A stretch of DNA of 64,000 nucleotides from Pseudomonadales bacterium (GTDB taxonomy: Bacteria > Pseudomonadota > Gammaproteobacteria > Pseudomonadales > Azotimanducaceae): the NCBI GenBank assembly GCA_019634925.1, contig JAHCAL010000002.1:186001-250000 (forward strand), written 5' to 3'. Below the pieces are notes generated by a model. The model was not told the DNA's origin, made no database searches, and saw nothing but the letters and a program-made list of their open reading frames with translations. Both the position numbers and the translations under genes were made by a program. Below are positions 1 through 8,080 of the stretch, piece after piece. Position 1 is the first letter of the stretch. Every line of letters starts with the position of its first letter.

Positions 1-1
1 C

Positions 2-760
2 CGCAGACCCGACTGGCGTATCTGGTTCGGACTCGCACTGACCGCCTCGTGGCTCGTGCTCGGCGCGCTCTATATCGACACCACGCGCGGCTGGGAGGGC
101 TTTTCGAAGCTGCCGGCCGACGAACTCGGCAGCTTCCTCGAGGGCGCGTTCGCGCCGCTCGCCTTTCTCTGGCTCGTGATCGGCTACTTCCTGCAGAAGA
201 AAGAGCTCGAACAGAACACCGCCGCCCTCAAGGCGCAGGCGCTCGAGATCCAGCGCAGCGCCGAGCAGGCGACCATCCAGGCCGAGAAAATGGCCGAATC
301 GGAAGTACACGCCCGCCAGGAGACCTTCCTCCGCATCGCCCGCCACGTGAGCGCGCAGCTCGGCTCGATCGGCGGCTTCCTGTTCCTCTCGAGCCAGGGT
401 GCCGGCGTGGGGCCGGTCAGCCCGGACGAGATGAGCAAGCTGTTCGCCCAACAGGCTGCCCAGGATCCTGAGCTCTTCTCGCGACGGCTGCTCGAGATCC
501 ACGTGCAGCTCGCCGAGCCGGACCTGCAGCACGCCCTGTTCTACGGCACCCCGACCCGGGCTCGCCACGCCAACAACTTCATCGTCACGTTCGAGCGCCT
601 CATGCAGCGCGCCGAGGCCGTCGACCCCGATTTCATCATTCGTGATGCGCTGCTGGCCACCGGTCACGGGCTCGTCTACCGGCTCGCCAAGCGCCACCAG
701 GGCCTGGCGCCAGCACACCTTGCCGATCCGGCGCAAACCGGCATCCACATCAATTTCTGA
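2..760 (+). CDS. Membrane-anchored coiled-coil protein, 5' end outside window
   Basis: The frame is open from base 2, so the start lies before the window and about 252 C-terminal residues are visible. Two hydrophobic segments are seen, at roughly visible residues 7-25 and 48-65, separated by a short polar stretch. A charged, Gln/Glu/Ala-rich heptad-like stretch follows (about 66-110), likely a coiled coil, then a soluble helical C-terminal domain. This layout (two membrane helices, coiled coil, cytosolic tail) occurs in many uncharacterised proteobacterial proteins; I do not recognise a named family and assign no function. It is followed after 9 bases by the PNPOx-family gene on the same strand. 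Confidence 0.7.
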   Translation, partial: RRPDWRIWFGLALTASWLVLGALYIDTTRGWEGFSKLPADELGSFLEGAFAPLAFLWLVIGYFLQKKELEQNTAALKAQALEIQRSAEQATIQAEKMAESEVHARQETFLRIARHVSAQLGSIGGFLFLSSQGAGVGPVSPDEMSKLFAQQAAQDPELFSRRLLEIHVQLAEPDLQHALFYGTPTRARHANNFIVTFERLMQRAEAVDPDFIIRDALLATGHGLVYRLAKRHQGLAPAHLADPAQTGIHINF

Positions 761-769
761 GGACTTCGC

Positions 770-1366
770 GTGCACGACACGAGGCGCCACTCCGATCCAC
801 TCGAACGCCTGCGCGCCGACCGGGCGCGCGCCTTCGAGGTCGGGGATCCCTGCGCCGGGCTGTGCACCGTGGCGTCGGTCGACGCGGCGGGCCACCCGGC
901 TGCGCGTACACTGGTGCTGCGCGAGCTCGAGGGCCGGTTCGCGGTCTTCACCAATCGCACGAGCCCCAAGTGGACCCAGTTCGAACGCAGCGCCACGGTA
1001 GCGGTCGTGGTCTGGCTGCCGATGCTGAATCTGCAGTACCGGCTGCAGTGCACGACACATCCGGTGCCCGACGCGCTGGTGCATGCGAGCTGGCTCCTGC
1101 GCCCGGACGTGCCGAAGCGGCTGGATTGGTTCTATACCACCGCGGCGTCCCAGGGCACTGTGATCGCCGACCGGCGCGCATTGCTCGACGGTCTCGCCGG
1201 GGTATCGCTGCCTGAGCCGTTGACCGCACCGCCGACCGCGGCCGGGCGCTATCTCGAACCCCACAGCATCGACCGGCTGGACCTCGCGCAACCCGACGGC
1301 GTGCACGATCGCCGGCATTTCGAATGGCGCGGCAACGACTGGGTCGAGACGGTCCGCGTGCCCTGA
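770..1366 (+). CDS. Pyridoxamine 5'-phosphate oxidase family flavoprotein
   Basis: 198 residues starting at GTG 770, with GAGGA at 759-763 as ribosome binding site. The N-terminal half shows the split-barrel FMN-binding pattern (ARTLVLRELEG, FTNRTSPKWTQ, then an LNLQYR strand), and the C-terminus (PDGVHDRRHFEWRGNDW) resembles the substrate-binding tail of PdxH. True PdxH makes pyridoxal phosphate from pyridoxamine or pyridoxine phosphate. The basic signature positions are only partly kept here, so this may be a PdxH-like oxidase of unknown substrate rather than PdxH itself. It converges on metR with an 18-base gap. Confidence 0.75.
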   Translation: MHDTRRHSDPLERLRADRARAFEVGDPCAGLCTVASVDAAGHPAARTLVLRELEGRFAVFTNRTSPKWTQFERSATVAVVVWLPMLNLQYRLQCTTHPVPDALVHASWLLRPDVPKRLDWFYTTAASQGTVIADRRALLDGLAGVSLPEPLTAPPTAAGRYLEPHSIDRLDLAQPDGVHDRRHFEWRGNDWVETVRVP

Positions 1367-1384
1367 CCGGGCCTACTGCGCCGA

Positions 1385-2320
1385 TCAGGCAGCGCCGACC
1401 TCCGCGGTGACGATGCCCACGAGCGTTCCGAAACAGGTCGACTTCGCGACCTCGACGAAACCCCGAACGAAAGGGGCCTCCGCCTGGTCCTCGCGCACGG
1501 CCGCATACAGGGTGGGCCAGACGCCCTCCTCGCCCAGCGATCGCGCGACCACGTAGTCGCGCTCGAGATATTCGTGCAGGGCCCAGTTCGGCAGGCACAC
1601 CAGTCCGCGTCCGCTCGCCACCAGCTGGATCATCATGGTGGTCAGTTCGGCCGTGCGGACCCGGGCCGGCTCGACGCGGGCCGGCTCCAGGAAGTTCTTG
1701 AAAACGTCGAGCCGGCCGCGGTCGACCGGATAGGTGATCAGCGTCTCGCCGGCGAGGTCCGCGGGTTCGATCCAAGGCCGGGCGGCAAGCACGTGACCGC
1801 GCGGCAGCGCCAGCAGGGCTTCGTAGCTGAACAGGGGGAGGTATGCGAGACCGCCGTCGGGCACCGGGTCAGCCGTGATGACCAGGTCGAGATCGCCCCG
1901 GGCCAGCGCCGGGAGCGGCGCGAAGTGGAAGCCGCTCGCGATGTCGAGCTCCACGTCGGGCCACGACTCCCGGTACCGGTTGATGGCGGGGAGCAGCCAT
2001 TCGAAGCAGCTGTGACATTCGATCGACATGTACAGGCGGCCGGACTCGCCGCCGGCGAGACGCACCAGGTCGTGTTCCGCCCCGTGTACGAGCGGCAGCA
2101 CGTCGTCGGCCAGGCGCAGCAGCCGCGCGCCCGCGGATGTGAATCGGACCGGGCGGGTCTTGCGGATGAACAACGCGCAACCGAGCCGGCTTTCGAGCTC
2201 CTTCAGCTGATGCGACAGCGCCGATTGGGTCAGGAACACCCGTTCCGCAGCCTCGACCAGACTACCGGTATCGCGTAACGCCACCAGAGTGCGGAGGTGG
2301 CGCAGCTCGAGATGGGACAT
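1385..2320 (-). CDS. metR: LysR-family regulator MetR
   Basis: 311 residues. Residues 1-60 form the LysR winged helix (LRHLRTLVALRDTGSLVEAA, LTQSALSHQLKELESRLG), followed by the co-inducer domain. The hallmarks of MetR rather than a generic LysR are visible: an IECHSCFEWLLPAI segment near residue 100, ARGDLDLVITADP, and TYPVDRGRLDVFKNFL. In enterobacteria MetR uses homocysteine as co-inducer and activates metE, metH and glyA. No methionine gene is adjacent; the divergent neighbour is an HD-domain protein. The AT-rich gap between them (about 2330-2365) is the probable shared promoter region; I could not find a clear MetR box (TGAA-N5-TTCA) in it. Confidence 0.88.
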   Translation of the reverse strand: MSHLELRHLRTLVALRDTGSLVEAAERVFLTQSALSHQLKELESRLGCALFIRKTRPVRFTSAGARLLRLADDVLPLVHGAEHDLVRLAGGESGRLYMSIECHSCFEWLLPAINRYRESWPDVELDIASGFHFAPLPALARGDLDLVITADPVPDGGLAYLPLFSYEALLALPRGHVLAARPWIEPADLAGETLITYPVDRGRLDVFKNFLEPARVEPARVRTAELTTMMIQLVASGRGLVCLPNWALHEYLERDYVVARSLGEEGVWPTLYAAVREDQAEAPFVRGFVEVAKSTCFGTLVGIVTAEVGAA

Positions 2321-2460
2321 GAGCGCGTCTCATTGAAATTGAACCAAGTATTAATCATATTCATGTCGATCCGGCGCGTCACCCTCCGGGTTTTGTGGGG
2401 TCGCGCACGTCCACACCCCCATGTGCCCTCTACACTGACCTGCAAAAAGGCGGCCAGCCC

Positions 2461-3375
2461 ATGTTCGACGCGAGCCAGACCATCATCGACGCCTTCGTCG
2501 GCTACCTGTTGCGGACGCTGCACGAGCAGCATCCCGGCAGCGACGCCGAAATCGGCGCCTCGCTCGAACGAACGGCGCGAACTGCCCTCGACGCGCTGAA
2601 CAACTGCGACTGTCCCTACCACGACCTCGAACATACCGTGCTGGTCACCGACGCAGGGCTCAGCATCCTGCGCGGACGCCAGCTGCGGGTCGGCGACCTC
2701 AATGCCAGGAGCTGGCTGCAGGCCGTGGCCGCCATGCTCTGCCACGACGTCGGCTACGTGCGCGGACTGCTCAAGGAAGACCACGAAGGCAGCTACGTGG
2801 CCGACATCAGCGGTCGGCGTGTGAACACGCCCGCAACCGCCACCGACGCGGCACTCACGCCCTATCACGTGAACCGCGGCAGCCTGTTCGTGCTGGAACG
2901 CTTCGACAACGACCCCATGATCGACGCGCACACCGTGGCGGACTACATCGAGATGACGCGCTTCCCGGTGCCGCACGAGTCGCACTACCAGGAGACCGAC
3001 ACGCTGGCCGCGCTCGTGCGCGCCGCCGACCTCATCGGCCAGATGGGCGACCCGAGCTATCCGGTCAAACAGGCCCGCCTGTTCGCGGAATTCCAGGAGA
3101 CCGGCGAGGCACGGCGACTCGGGGTCACCAGTGCGTCGGACCTGCGGACAAGTTTTCCCACGTTCTTCTACCAGCAGGTGTATCCCTACGTGACCACCGC
3201 CCTCGACTACCTGAACCTGACCCGCGAGGGGCGGCAGTGGACAGCGAACCTGTTCCATCACCTGCACGGCAGCGCAGCCTCCGGTTCGGACCGGTCGAGC
3301 CAGTGGGCGGAGATGCCGGAGGCACGGCTGTTCATCACCGACGCGGGCCAGCGGATCGCCGCCAGCAATCAGTAG
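2461..3375 (+). CDS. HD-domain metal-dependent phosphohydrolase
   Basis: 304 residues from ATG 2461, chosen over the longer frame (2395) because AAAAAGGCGGCC just upstream is a good ribosome binding site and the extra residues look non-coding. The HD metal ligands are visible: His in CPYHDLEHT, the His-Asp doublet in MLCHDVGYVRG, and a later Asp in VRAADLIGQMG. This spacing resembles the PDE-like HD proteins found singly in proteobacteria and cyanobacteria. HD proteins hydrolyse phosphate esters or cyclic nucleotides; the substrate here is unknown. No signal peptide, so cytosolic. Transcribed divergently from metR. Confidence 0.8.
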   Translation: MFDASQTIIDAFVGYLLRTLHEQHPGSDAEIGASLERTARTALDALNNCDCPYHDLEHTVLVTDAGLSILRGRQLRVGDLNARSWLQAVAAMLCHDVGYVRGLLKEDHEGSYVADISGRRVNTPATATDAALTPYHVNRGSLFVLERFDNDPMIDAHTVADYIEMTRFPVPHESHYQETDTLAALVRAADLIGQMGDPSYPVKQARLFAEFQETGEARRLGVTSASDLRTSFPTFFYQQVYPYVTTALDYLNLTREGRQWTANLFHHLHGSAASGSDRSSQWAEMPEARLFITDAGQRIAASNQ

Positions 3376-3424
3376 TCACGCCCGTCCACGGGCTTTAAAA
3401 TCCGGGGCTTTTGACGGATCAGTC

Positions 3425-4699
3425 ATGTCCGAGCCGGCCCCGCTGCTCCCTCCAGCCGCCGCGCGACCGCTGCGCATCGCCCTGCTCGGTTACCGCAGCA
3501 ACCCGTTCAGCGGTGGCCAGGGAATCTACCTGCGCTACCTGTCGCGCGCGCTGGTGGACGCCGGCCACAGCGTCGACGTCATCTCCGGCGAACCCTACCC
3601 GGACCTCGACCCGCGCGTGCGGCTGGTCAAGCTGCCCGGGCTGAACCTCTACGCCGCACCGGACCACGTGACCGCGCTGCGGCCGCGCCATCTGCTCTCG
3701 GCGACCGATTTCTTCGAATGGTTTTCCATGCTGACCGGCGGCTTCCCCGAGCCCTACACCTTCGGCCGCCGCCTCGAGGCGCACTTCCGCGCGTTGGCGC
3801 GGCGCGGTGAGCATTACGATATCGTGCACGACAATCAATGCCTCGCGTGGGGCACGCTCGCGCTGCAGCGGCGCGGGATCCCGCTCGTCACGACCATCCA
3901 CCACCCCATTACCTCCGATCGCGACATCGCCCTGGCGCATGCCGCGACGCGCGGTGAACGCCTGCTGATCCGCCGCTGGTACAACTTTCTCGGCATGCAG
4001 GGCAAGGTGGTGCGGCGCCTCGAGCACATTGTCACCGTGAGCGAGTGTTCCCGGCGCGACATCGCGCGCGCGTTCGGCATCGACGCGGCGCGCATCACCG
4101 TGATCCACAACGGCATCGACACAGACGTATTCCGCCCTGAACCGCAGATCGCGCGCAATCCCTGGCAGCTGATCACCACGGCCAGCGCGGACCAGCCGCT
4201 CAAGGGCACCCAGCACCTGATCCGCGCGTTCGCGCTCCTGTGTGAGCGCGACCCGCGCCTGCGACTGACGTTCGTCGGGAAGCCGCGGCCCGGAGGGCCG
4301 ACCGAGCGCCTCATCGAGTCGCTCGACGTCGGCGCGCGTATCCGGTTCATGCACGGCCTCTCGGCGGACGAACTGCGTCATCTCTACGCGTCGTCGGCGA
4401 TCGCGGTCGTGCCCTCGGAATACGAAGGCTTCGGCCTGCCGGCCGGCGAGGCCATGGCATGTGGCGTCCCGGTGGTCTCGACCGACGGTGGCGCGCTGCC
4501 GGAGGTCGTCGGCGATGCCGGACTGATCGTCCCCGCTCGCGATCCGGCGGCGCTGGCACAGGCCATCGCACGGCTGCTGGACGACGACGCATTGCGCGCC
4601 GAACTCGGTGTCCTCGGCCGACAGCGCGTGCTGGAGCGGTTCTCCTGGGCCGAGGCCGCACGCACGCTGACCGCCTACTACACGGCCCGCCTGGCATGA
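3425..4699 (+). CDS. GT4-family glycosyltransferase (GT-B fold)
   Basis: 424 residues. The N-terminal Rossmann-like half opens with LRIALLGYRSNPFSGGQGIY, the acceptor-side glycine loop of GT-B enzymes. The C-terminal half carries the sugar-nucleotide site: VIHNGIDTDVF, a TTASADQPLKGTQHL donor loop, and the EX7E-type segment SEYEGFGLPAGEAMACGVPVV. No signal or membrane segment, so it acts at the cytosolic membrane face or in the cytosol. A TTTAAAAT sequence at 3394-3401 could be the -10 element. Its stop overlaps the next start (ATGA at 4696), so it heads a coupled three-gene unit with a methyltransferase and an alpha-toroid protein. Donor and acceptor are unknown. Confidence 0.9.
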   Translation: MSEPAPLLPPAAARPLRIALLGYRSNPFSGGQGIYLRYLSRALVDAGHSVDVISGEPYPDLDPRVRLVKLPGLNLYAAPDHVTALRPRHLLSATDFFEWFSMLTGGFPEPYTFGRRLEAHFRALARRGEHYDIVHDNQCLAWGTLALQRRGIPLVTTIHHPITSDRDIALAHAATRGERLLIRRWYNFLGMQGKVVRRLEHIVTVSECSRRDIARAFGIDAARITVIHNGIDTDVFRPEPQIARNPWQLITTASADQPLKGTQHLIRAFALLCERDPRLRLTFVGKPRPGGPTERLIESLDVGARIRFMHGLSADELRHLYASSAIAVVPSEYEGFGLPAGEAMACGVPVVSTDGGALPEVVGDAGLIVPARDPAALAQAIARLLDDDALRAELGVLGRQRVLERFSWAEAARTLTAYYTARLA

Positions 4700-5424
4700 G
4701 CCTGACCACCATCGAATTCCGCCACCTGCATCTCGCCCCCGGCCTGCGCCTGCTCGATGTCGGCTGCGGCGAGGGCCGCCACGCGATCAGCGCCTGGCTC
4801 GGCTACCCGGTGGAAACGATCGGCGTCGATCGGAACGCGGCGGATCTCGCGACGGCGCGGAGCCGTGCCGCCGACTTCGCCGCAGGCAGTCCGGCGACGT
4901 GCCTCCACTGGCTGGAGGGCGACGCACTCGCGTTGCCATTCCCGGACGCGACCTTCGACCGGGTCATCTGTGCAGAAGTACTCGAACACGTGCCCGACTG
5001 GGAGCGGGTGGTGCGAGAGATCCACCGCGTGCTCAAACCCGGCGGTCTCCTTGCCATCAGCGTGCCACGCTTTGTGCCCGAGTGGATCTGCTGGCGGCTC
5101 GCGGAGGACTATCACACCGTCCCCGGCGGCCACATCCGCATCTTCCGGACCGGTGAACTGCGCCGATCCGTCGAACGGCACGGCTTCACCACGCTGCGCC
5201 GCCACTGGGCGCACGCCCTGCACGTGCCCTACTGGTGGCTGCGCTGCCTGTTCTGGTCGCGCGGTGCCGATTACTGGCCGGTTCGGCAGTACCACCGGCT
5301 CCTGGTCTGGGATCTCATGCACAAACCCCGGCTCACCCGGACCCTCGAGCGCCTGCTGAACCCGGTGCTGGGCAAGAGCGTCGTGCTCTACTTCGTCCAC
5401 CAGCCGGGCGCGGTCGGGTCATGA
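4696..5424 (+). CDS. Class I SAM-dependent methyltransferase (Methyltransf_11 type)
   Basis: 242 residues starting at the ATG that overlaps the glycosyltransferase stop by four bases. SAM motif I is LLDVGCGEGRHAIS near residue 20; motif II/acidic loop IGVDRNAADL; motif post-I LEGDALALPFPDATFDRVICAEVLEHV; then the HRVLKPGGLLAISVPR strand. The C-terminal 80 residues are Trp/Arg-rich with hydrophobic patches, suggesting it sits against a membrane or a lipid acceptor. Its stop overlaps the next gene start by four bases, so the three products are made together. The substrate is not known; a lipid-linked sugar is an inference from context only. Confidence 0.88.
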   Translation: MSLTTIEFRHLHLAPGLRLLDVGCGEGRHAISAWLGYPVETIGVDRNAADLATARSRAADFAAGSPATCLHWLEGDALALPFPDATFDRVICAEVLEHVPDWERVVREIHRVLKPGGLLAISVPRFVPEWICWRLAEDYHTVPGGHIRIFRTGELRRSVERHGFTTLRRHWAHALHVPYWWLRCLFWSRGADYWPVRQYHRLLVWDLMHKPRLTRTLERLLNPVLGKSVVLYFVHQPGAVGS

Positions 5425-6455
5425 GCGGGATGCCCGATCTGCTCCGTCACACCGCCGACTACATCGCACGTGTGCAATGCCCGGATGGCGCCATCCCCTG
5501 GTTTCCCGGCGGCATCCTCGATCCGTGGGACCACGTGGAAGCCGCCATGGGCCTCTCGGTCGCCGGCCGCCTCGATGCAGCCGCGGCAGCGTACCGGTGG
5601 CTCGCATCCAAGCAGCGGACGGACGGGTCGTGGTACGCGAGCTACCGGGACAACACGGTCACCGACGGGACCCGTGCCGAGACCAATTTCGTCGCCTACG
5701 TCGCGACTGGCGTCTGGCATCACTACCTGGTCAGCGGCGATCGCAACTTCCTGCGCGACAACTGGGAGACCGTGCGCCGCGCCATGGATTTCGTGCTCGC
5801 TCTGCAGGCACCTTCCGGCGAGATCTACTGGGCACTCGACACCCGCACCGGCATCAACAAGGACGCGCTGGTGACGGGCTGCAGCGCAATCTACAAGAGC
5901 CTGGAATGTGCCGCACACATCGCCGCAGCGCTCGGCGAGTCGCCGGCACGCCTGCTCGCCGCGCGTGCGCGGCTCGGTACCGCGCTACGCGAGCGGCCCG
6001 AGCGCTTCGACCGTACCTGGGCGAGCAAGGCGCGTTATTCGATGGACTGGTTCTATCCGGTCCTCTCCGGCGTGATCACTGGAAGCGCGGCACGCAACAG
6101 ACTCGCCGGACGCTGGGCGACGTTCGTCGAGCCAGGACTCGGCTGCCGGTGCGTGGCCGATCGGCCATGGGTCACCATTGCCGAGAGTTGCGAGCTGGTG
6201 CTCGCCTGCCTCGCCGCCGGCGAGCACGGCAGCGGGGCTGCGCTGTTTCGCGATCTCGCCCGCTTCCAGGCGGAGGACGGATCCTGGTGGACGGGTTACG
6301 TCTTCGAGGACGACGTCCTGTGGCCGGAGGAACGTCCGACCTGGACGGCCGGCGCCGTGTTGCTGGCGGCTGACGCGCTCGAGCGCGCGAGCCCAGCCGC
6401 GCGTCTGTTCACGACCTGCGCGCCGCCCCCGTCGGGCCACAACCCAGCACGCTGA
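5421..6455 (+). CDS. Alpha-toroid (prenyltransferase/squalene-oxidase-repeat-like) protein
   Basis: 344 residues starting at ATG 5421, which overlaps the methyltransferase stop. Repeated helical pairs with DGSW-type turns (KQRTDGSWYAS near residue 70, QAEDGSWWTGY near 290) point to an (alpha/alpha)6 toroid. Databases often call this type prenyltransferase, but there is no DXDD or DDXXD motif, so terpene cyclase or protein prenyltransferase activity is not supported. Segments such as GEIYWALDTRTGINKDAL are more like six-hairpin glycosidases, so a glycan-acting role is equally possible. Coupling to GT4 and methyltransferase genes suggests work on the same glycosylated product. It converges on another methyltransferase gene with a 16-base gap. 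Confidence 0.75.
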   Translation: MSGMPDLLRHTADYIARVQCPDGAIPWFPGGILDPWDHVEAAMGLSVAGRLDAAAAAYRWLASKQRTDGSWYASYRDNTVTDGTRAETNFVAYVATGVWHHYLVSGDRNFLRDNWETVRRAMDFVLALQAPSGEIYWALDTRTGINKDALVTGCSAIYKSLECAAHIAAALGESPARLLAARARLGTALRERPERFDRTWASKARYSMDWFYPVLSGVITGSAARNRLAGRWATFVEPGLGCRCVADRPWVTIAESCELVLACLAAGEHGSGAALFRDLARFQAEDGSWWTGYVFEDDVLWPEERPTWTAGAVLLAADALERASPAARLFTTCAPPPSGHNPAR

Positions 6456-6471
6456 GCGTGCGCTCCCGCAC

Positions 6472-7086
6472 TCAGCGGATCCGCTCGAGCACGCCCAGCG
6501 TGCGCGTGGGCTCGAGTTCCCTGAACAACCCGGAGGCGAGTGCGAGCTGATAGATCTCGTACGGCGCCTGGCCGCCGTCGTCCGGATTCGGAAAGATGTC
6601 GTGAATCGCGAGAATGCCGCCGGGCATGATCCGCGGGGCCCACGTGCGGTAGTCGGCGAGCGCGGCCGCATGGCTGTGGCCCCCATCGATGAAGACCAGT
6701 GCGAGCGGCACGCCCCAGTAGCGGCCCGCGAGCGTGGACGGGGCCACGAGGGGCACGACCGTGTCCTCCAGTCCTGCGCGCGCGAGCGTGTCGCGAAAAG
6801 CGCGCAACGAGTCCATGCGCCCGCTCTGCACATCGAGCAGATCGGCGTCGTGATAGGCCTCGCCCGGCTGGTGCTCCTCGGAGCCGCGATGGTGGTCCAC
6901 CGCGAACAGGAGCTGGCCCTGGGCACGGCACGCGGCGCCGAGGTACACGGTCGACCGTCCGCAATAGCTGCCGACTTCCAGGCAAGGCCCGAACCCGGCA
7001 GCTGCGGCCGCGAGTTCGAAGAGCCGGGCGCCCTCCTCCGGATGGAGGAAGCCCTTGACGCTCTCCGGATCGATCGGCAGTCGCAC
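6472..7086 (-). CDS. Class I SAM-dependent methyltransferase (Methyltransf_24 type)
   Basis: 204 residues. CLEVGSYCGRSTVYLG near residue 35 is SAM motif I; LLFAVDHHRGSEEHQPGE follows; LALVFIDGGHSHAAALADY is the metal/substrate loop typical of the Methyltransf_24 and cephalosporin-hydroxylase-like group; PGGILAIHDIF completes the fold. These enzymes methylate sugars or macrolides in secondary and cell-surface pathways, which suits the facing GT4 module, but the substrate cannot be read from sequence. It lies 11 bases downstream of the SDR gene on the same strand and is probably co-transcribed with it. Confidence 0.85.
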   Translation of the reverse strand: MRLPIDPESVKGFLHPEEGARLFELAAAAAGFGPCLEVGSYCGRSTVYLGAACRAQGQLLFAVDHHRGSEEHQPGEAYHDADLLDVQSGRMDSLRAFRDTLARAGLEDTVVPLVAPSTLAGRYWGVPLALVFIDGGHSHAAALADYRTWAPRIMPGGILAIHDIFPNPDDGGQAPYEIYQLALASGLFRELEPTRTLGVLERIR

Positions 7087-7097
7087 CGGCTGCGTGA

Positions 7098-7964
7098 TCA
7101 GCGCAGCTGCAGCATGTTGCGGGGCTTCGCACCGGTCAGGTCGGCGATCTCAGCGTAGTGGGCGGCGATGTCCTCCACCGTGGCGTCGTGCCCGAGGTCC
7201 ACACCCTGGTTCTCCACCATGCAGGCCACCGAGAACCGGCCGCCCTGGGCCTGCACGATCACGCCGTTCGGCGCGTCTTCGGTGCAGAGGTAGACCACTG
7301 CGGGCGTGACCAGCTCCGGCCCGAGCGCCTTCTGCGCCTGCTCCGGAATCAGGTCCGCGGTCATGCGTGTGGCCGCCACCGGGGCGATCGCGTTGGTGTG
7401 AATGTTGTTCTTCGCGCCTTCGATCTTGAGGGTGTTCATGAATCCGACCAGCCCGAGCTTGGCGGCCCCGTAGTTGGTCTGACCGAAATTGCCGTACAGG
7501 CCCGACGGCGAGGTGGTCATCACGATGCGTCCGTAGTTCTGGTCGCGCATGATCGGCCAGACCGCCTTGGTCACGTAGACCGAGCCCATGAGATGGACGT
7601 CGACGACCACCTGGAAGTCCTCCAGCTCCATCTTGCTGAACGACTTGTCGCGCAGGATCCCGGCGTTGTTGATGAGGATGTCGACCCGACCCCAGGCGTC
7701 CATCGCATCCTTGACCATGCTGACCGCACCGGCCCGGTCGGACACCGATCCACCGTTGGCAATGGCCTCACCGCCGGCGGCCTTGATCTCGGCCACCACC
7801 GCCTGCGCAGCCTCGGACGAACCGCCGGTGCCGTCCATGGCGCCACCCAGATCGTTGACGACCACGCGCGCGCCACGGCGCGCGAGTTCCAGTGCGTGAC
7901 AGCGCCCGAGCCCACCACCGGCGCCGGTGACGATCGCGACCTTGCCCTCGAAGGAATAGCTCAT
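7098..7964 (-). CDS. SDR-family dehydrogenase, MFE-2 (3-hydroxyacyl-CoA dehydrogenase) type
   Basis: 288 residues from ATG 7964, chosen because AGGAG sits 6 bases upstream; an upstream start would add a non-conserved leader. The cofactor loop is VTGAGGGLGRCHALELARRGA, then NNAG in LINNAGILRDKSF, and the catalytic Ser-Tyr-Lys region is TTSPSGLYGNFGQTNYGAAK. The RDKSFSKMELEDF and GNFGQTNYGAAK wording is that of the dehydrogenase part of peroxisomal multifunctional enzyme 2 and its stand-alone bacterial forms, which oxidise (3R)-hydroxyacyl-CoA in beta-oxidation of fatty or sterol side chains. Cytosolic. A short inverted repeat (7993-8004) lies 28 bases upstream. Confidence 0.88.
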   Translation of the reverse strand: MSYSFEGKVAIVTGAGGGLGRCHALELARRGARVVVNDLGGAMDGTGGSSEAAQAVVAEIKAAGGEAIANGGSVSDRAGAVSMVKDAMDAWGRVDILINNAGILRDKSFSKMELEDFQVVVDVHLMGSVYVTKAVWPIMRDQNYGRIVMTTSPSGLYGNFGQTNYGAAKLGLVGFMNTLKIEGAKNNIHTNAIAPVAATRMTADLIPEQAQKALGPELVTPAVVYLCTEDAPNGVIVQAQGGRFSVACMVENQGVDLGHDATVEDIAAHYAEIADLTGAKPRNMLQLR

Positions 7965-7992
7965 GTTGCATCTCCTGCAGAAAAAAAGCGGC

Positions 7993-8004
7993 GCATTGTA
8001 ATGC
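7993..8004. promoter_or_regulatory. Short inverted repeat upstream of the SDR gene
   Basis: GCATT-GT-AATGC, a perfect 5-base inverted repeat with a 2-base spacer, lies 28 bases upstream of the SDR start codon. The position suits an operator or a repressor half-site pair. No regulator gene is adjacent, and a 10-base palindrome may be chance. Confidence 0.3.
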
Positions 8005-8080
8005 AATCGGGCGGGAGCGGGACAACCCGGCGATCACCCGCTGCGCGGCGGGCGGTCATGCGCCGCCCGGCGCTGTCGGC

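Noticed and set aside
5421..6455. Calling the alpha-toroid protein a terpene cyclase or prenyltransferase
   Set aside because: The needed DXDD or DDXXD residues are not found; only the helical fold type is supported.
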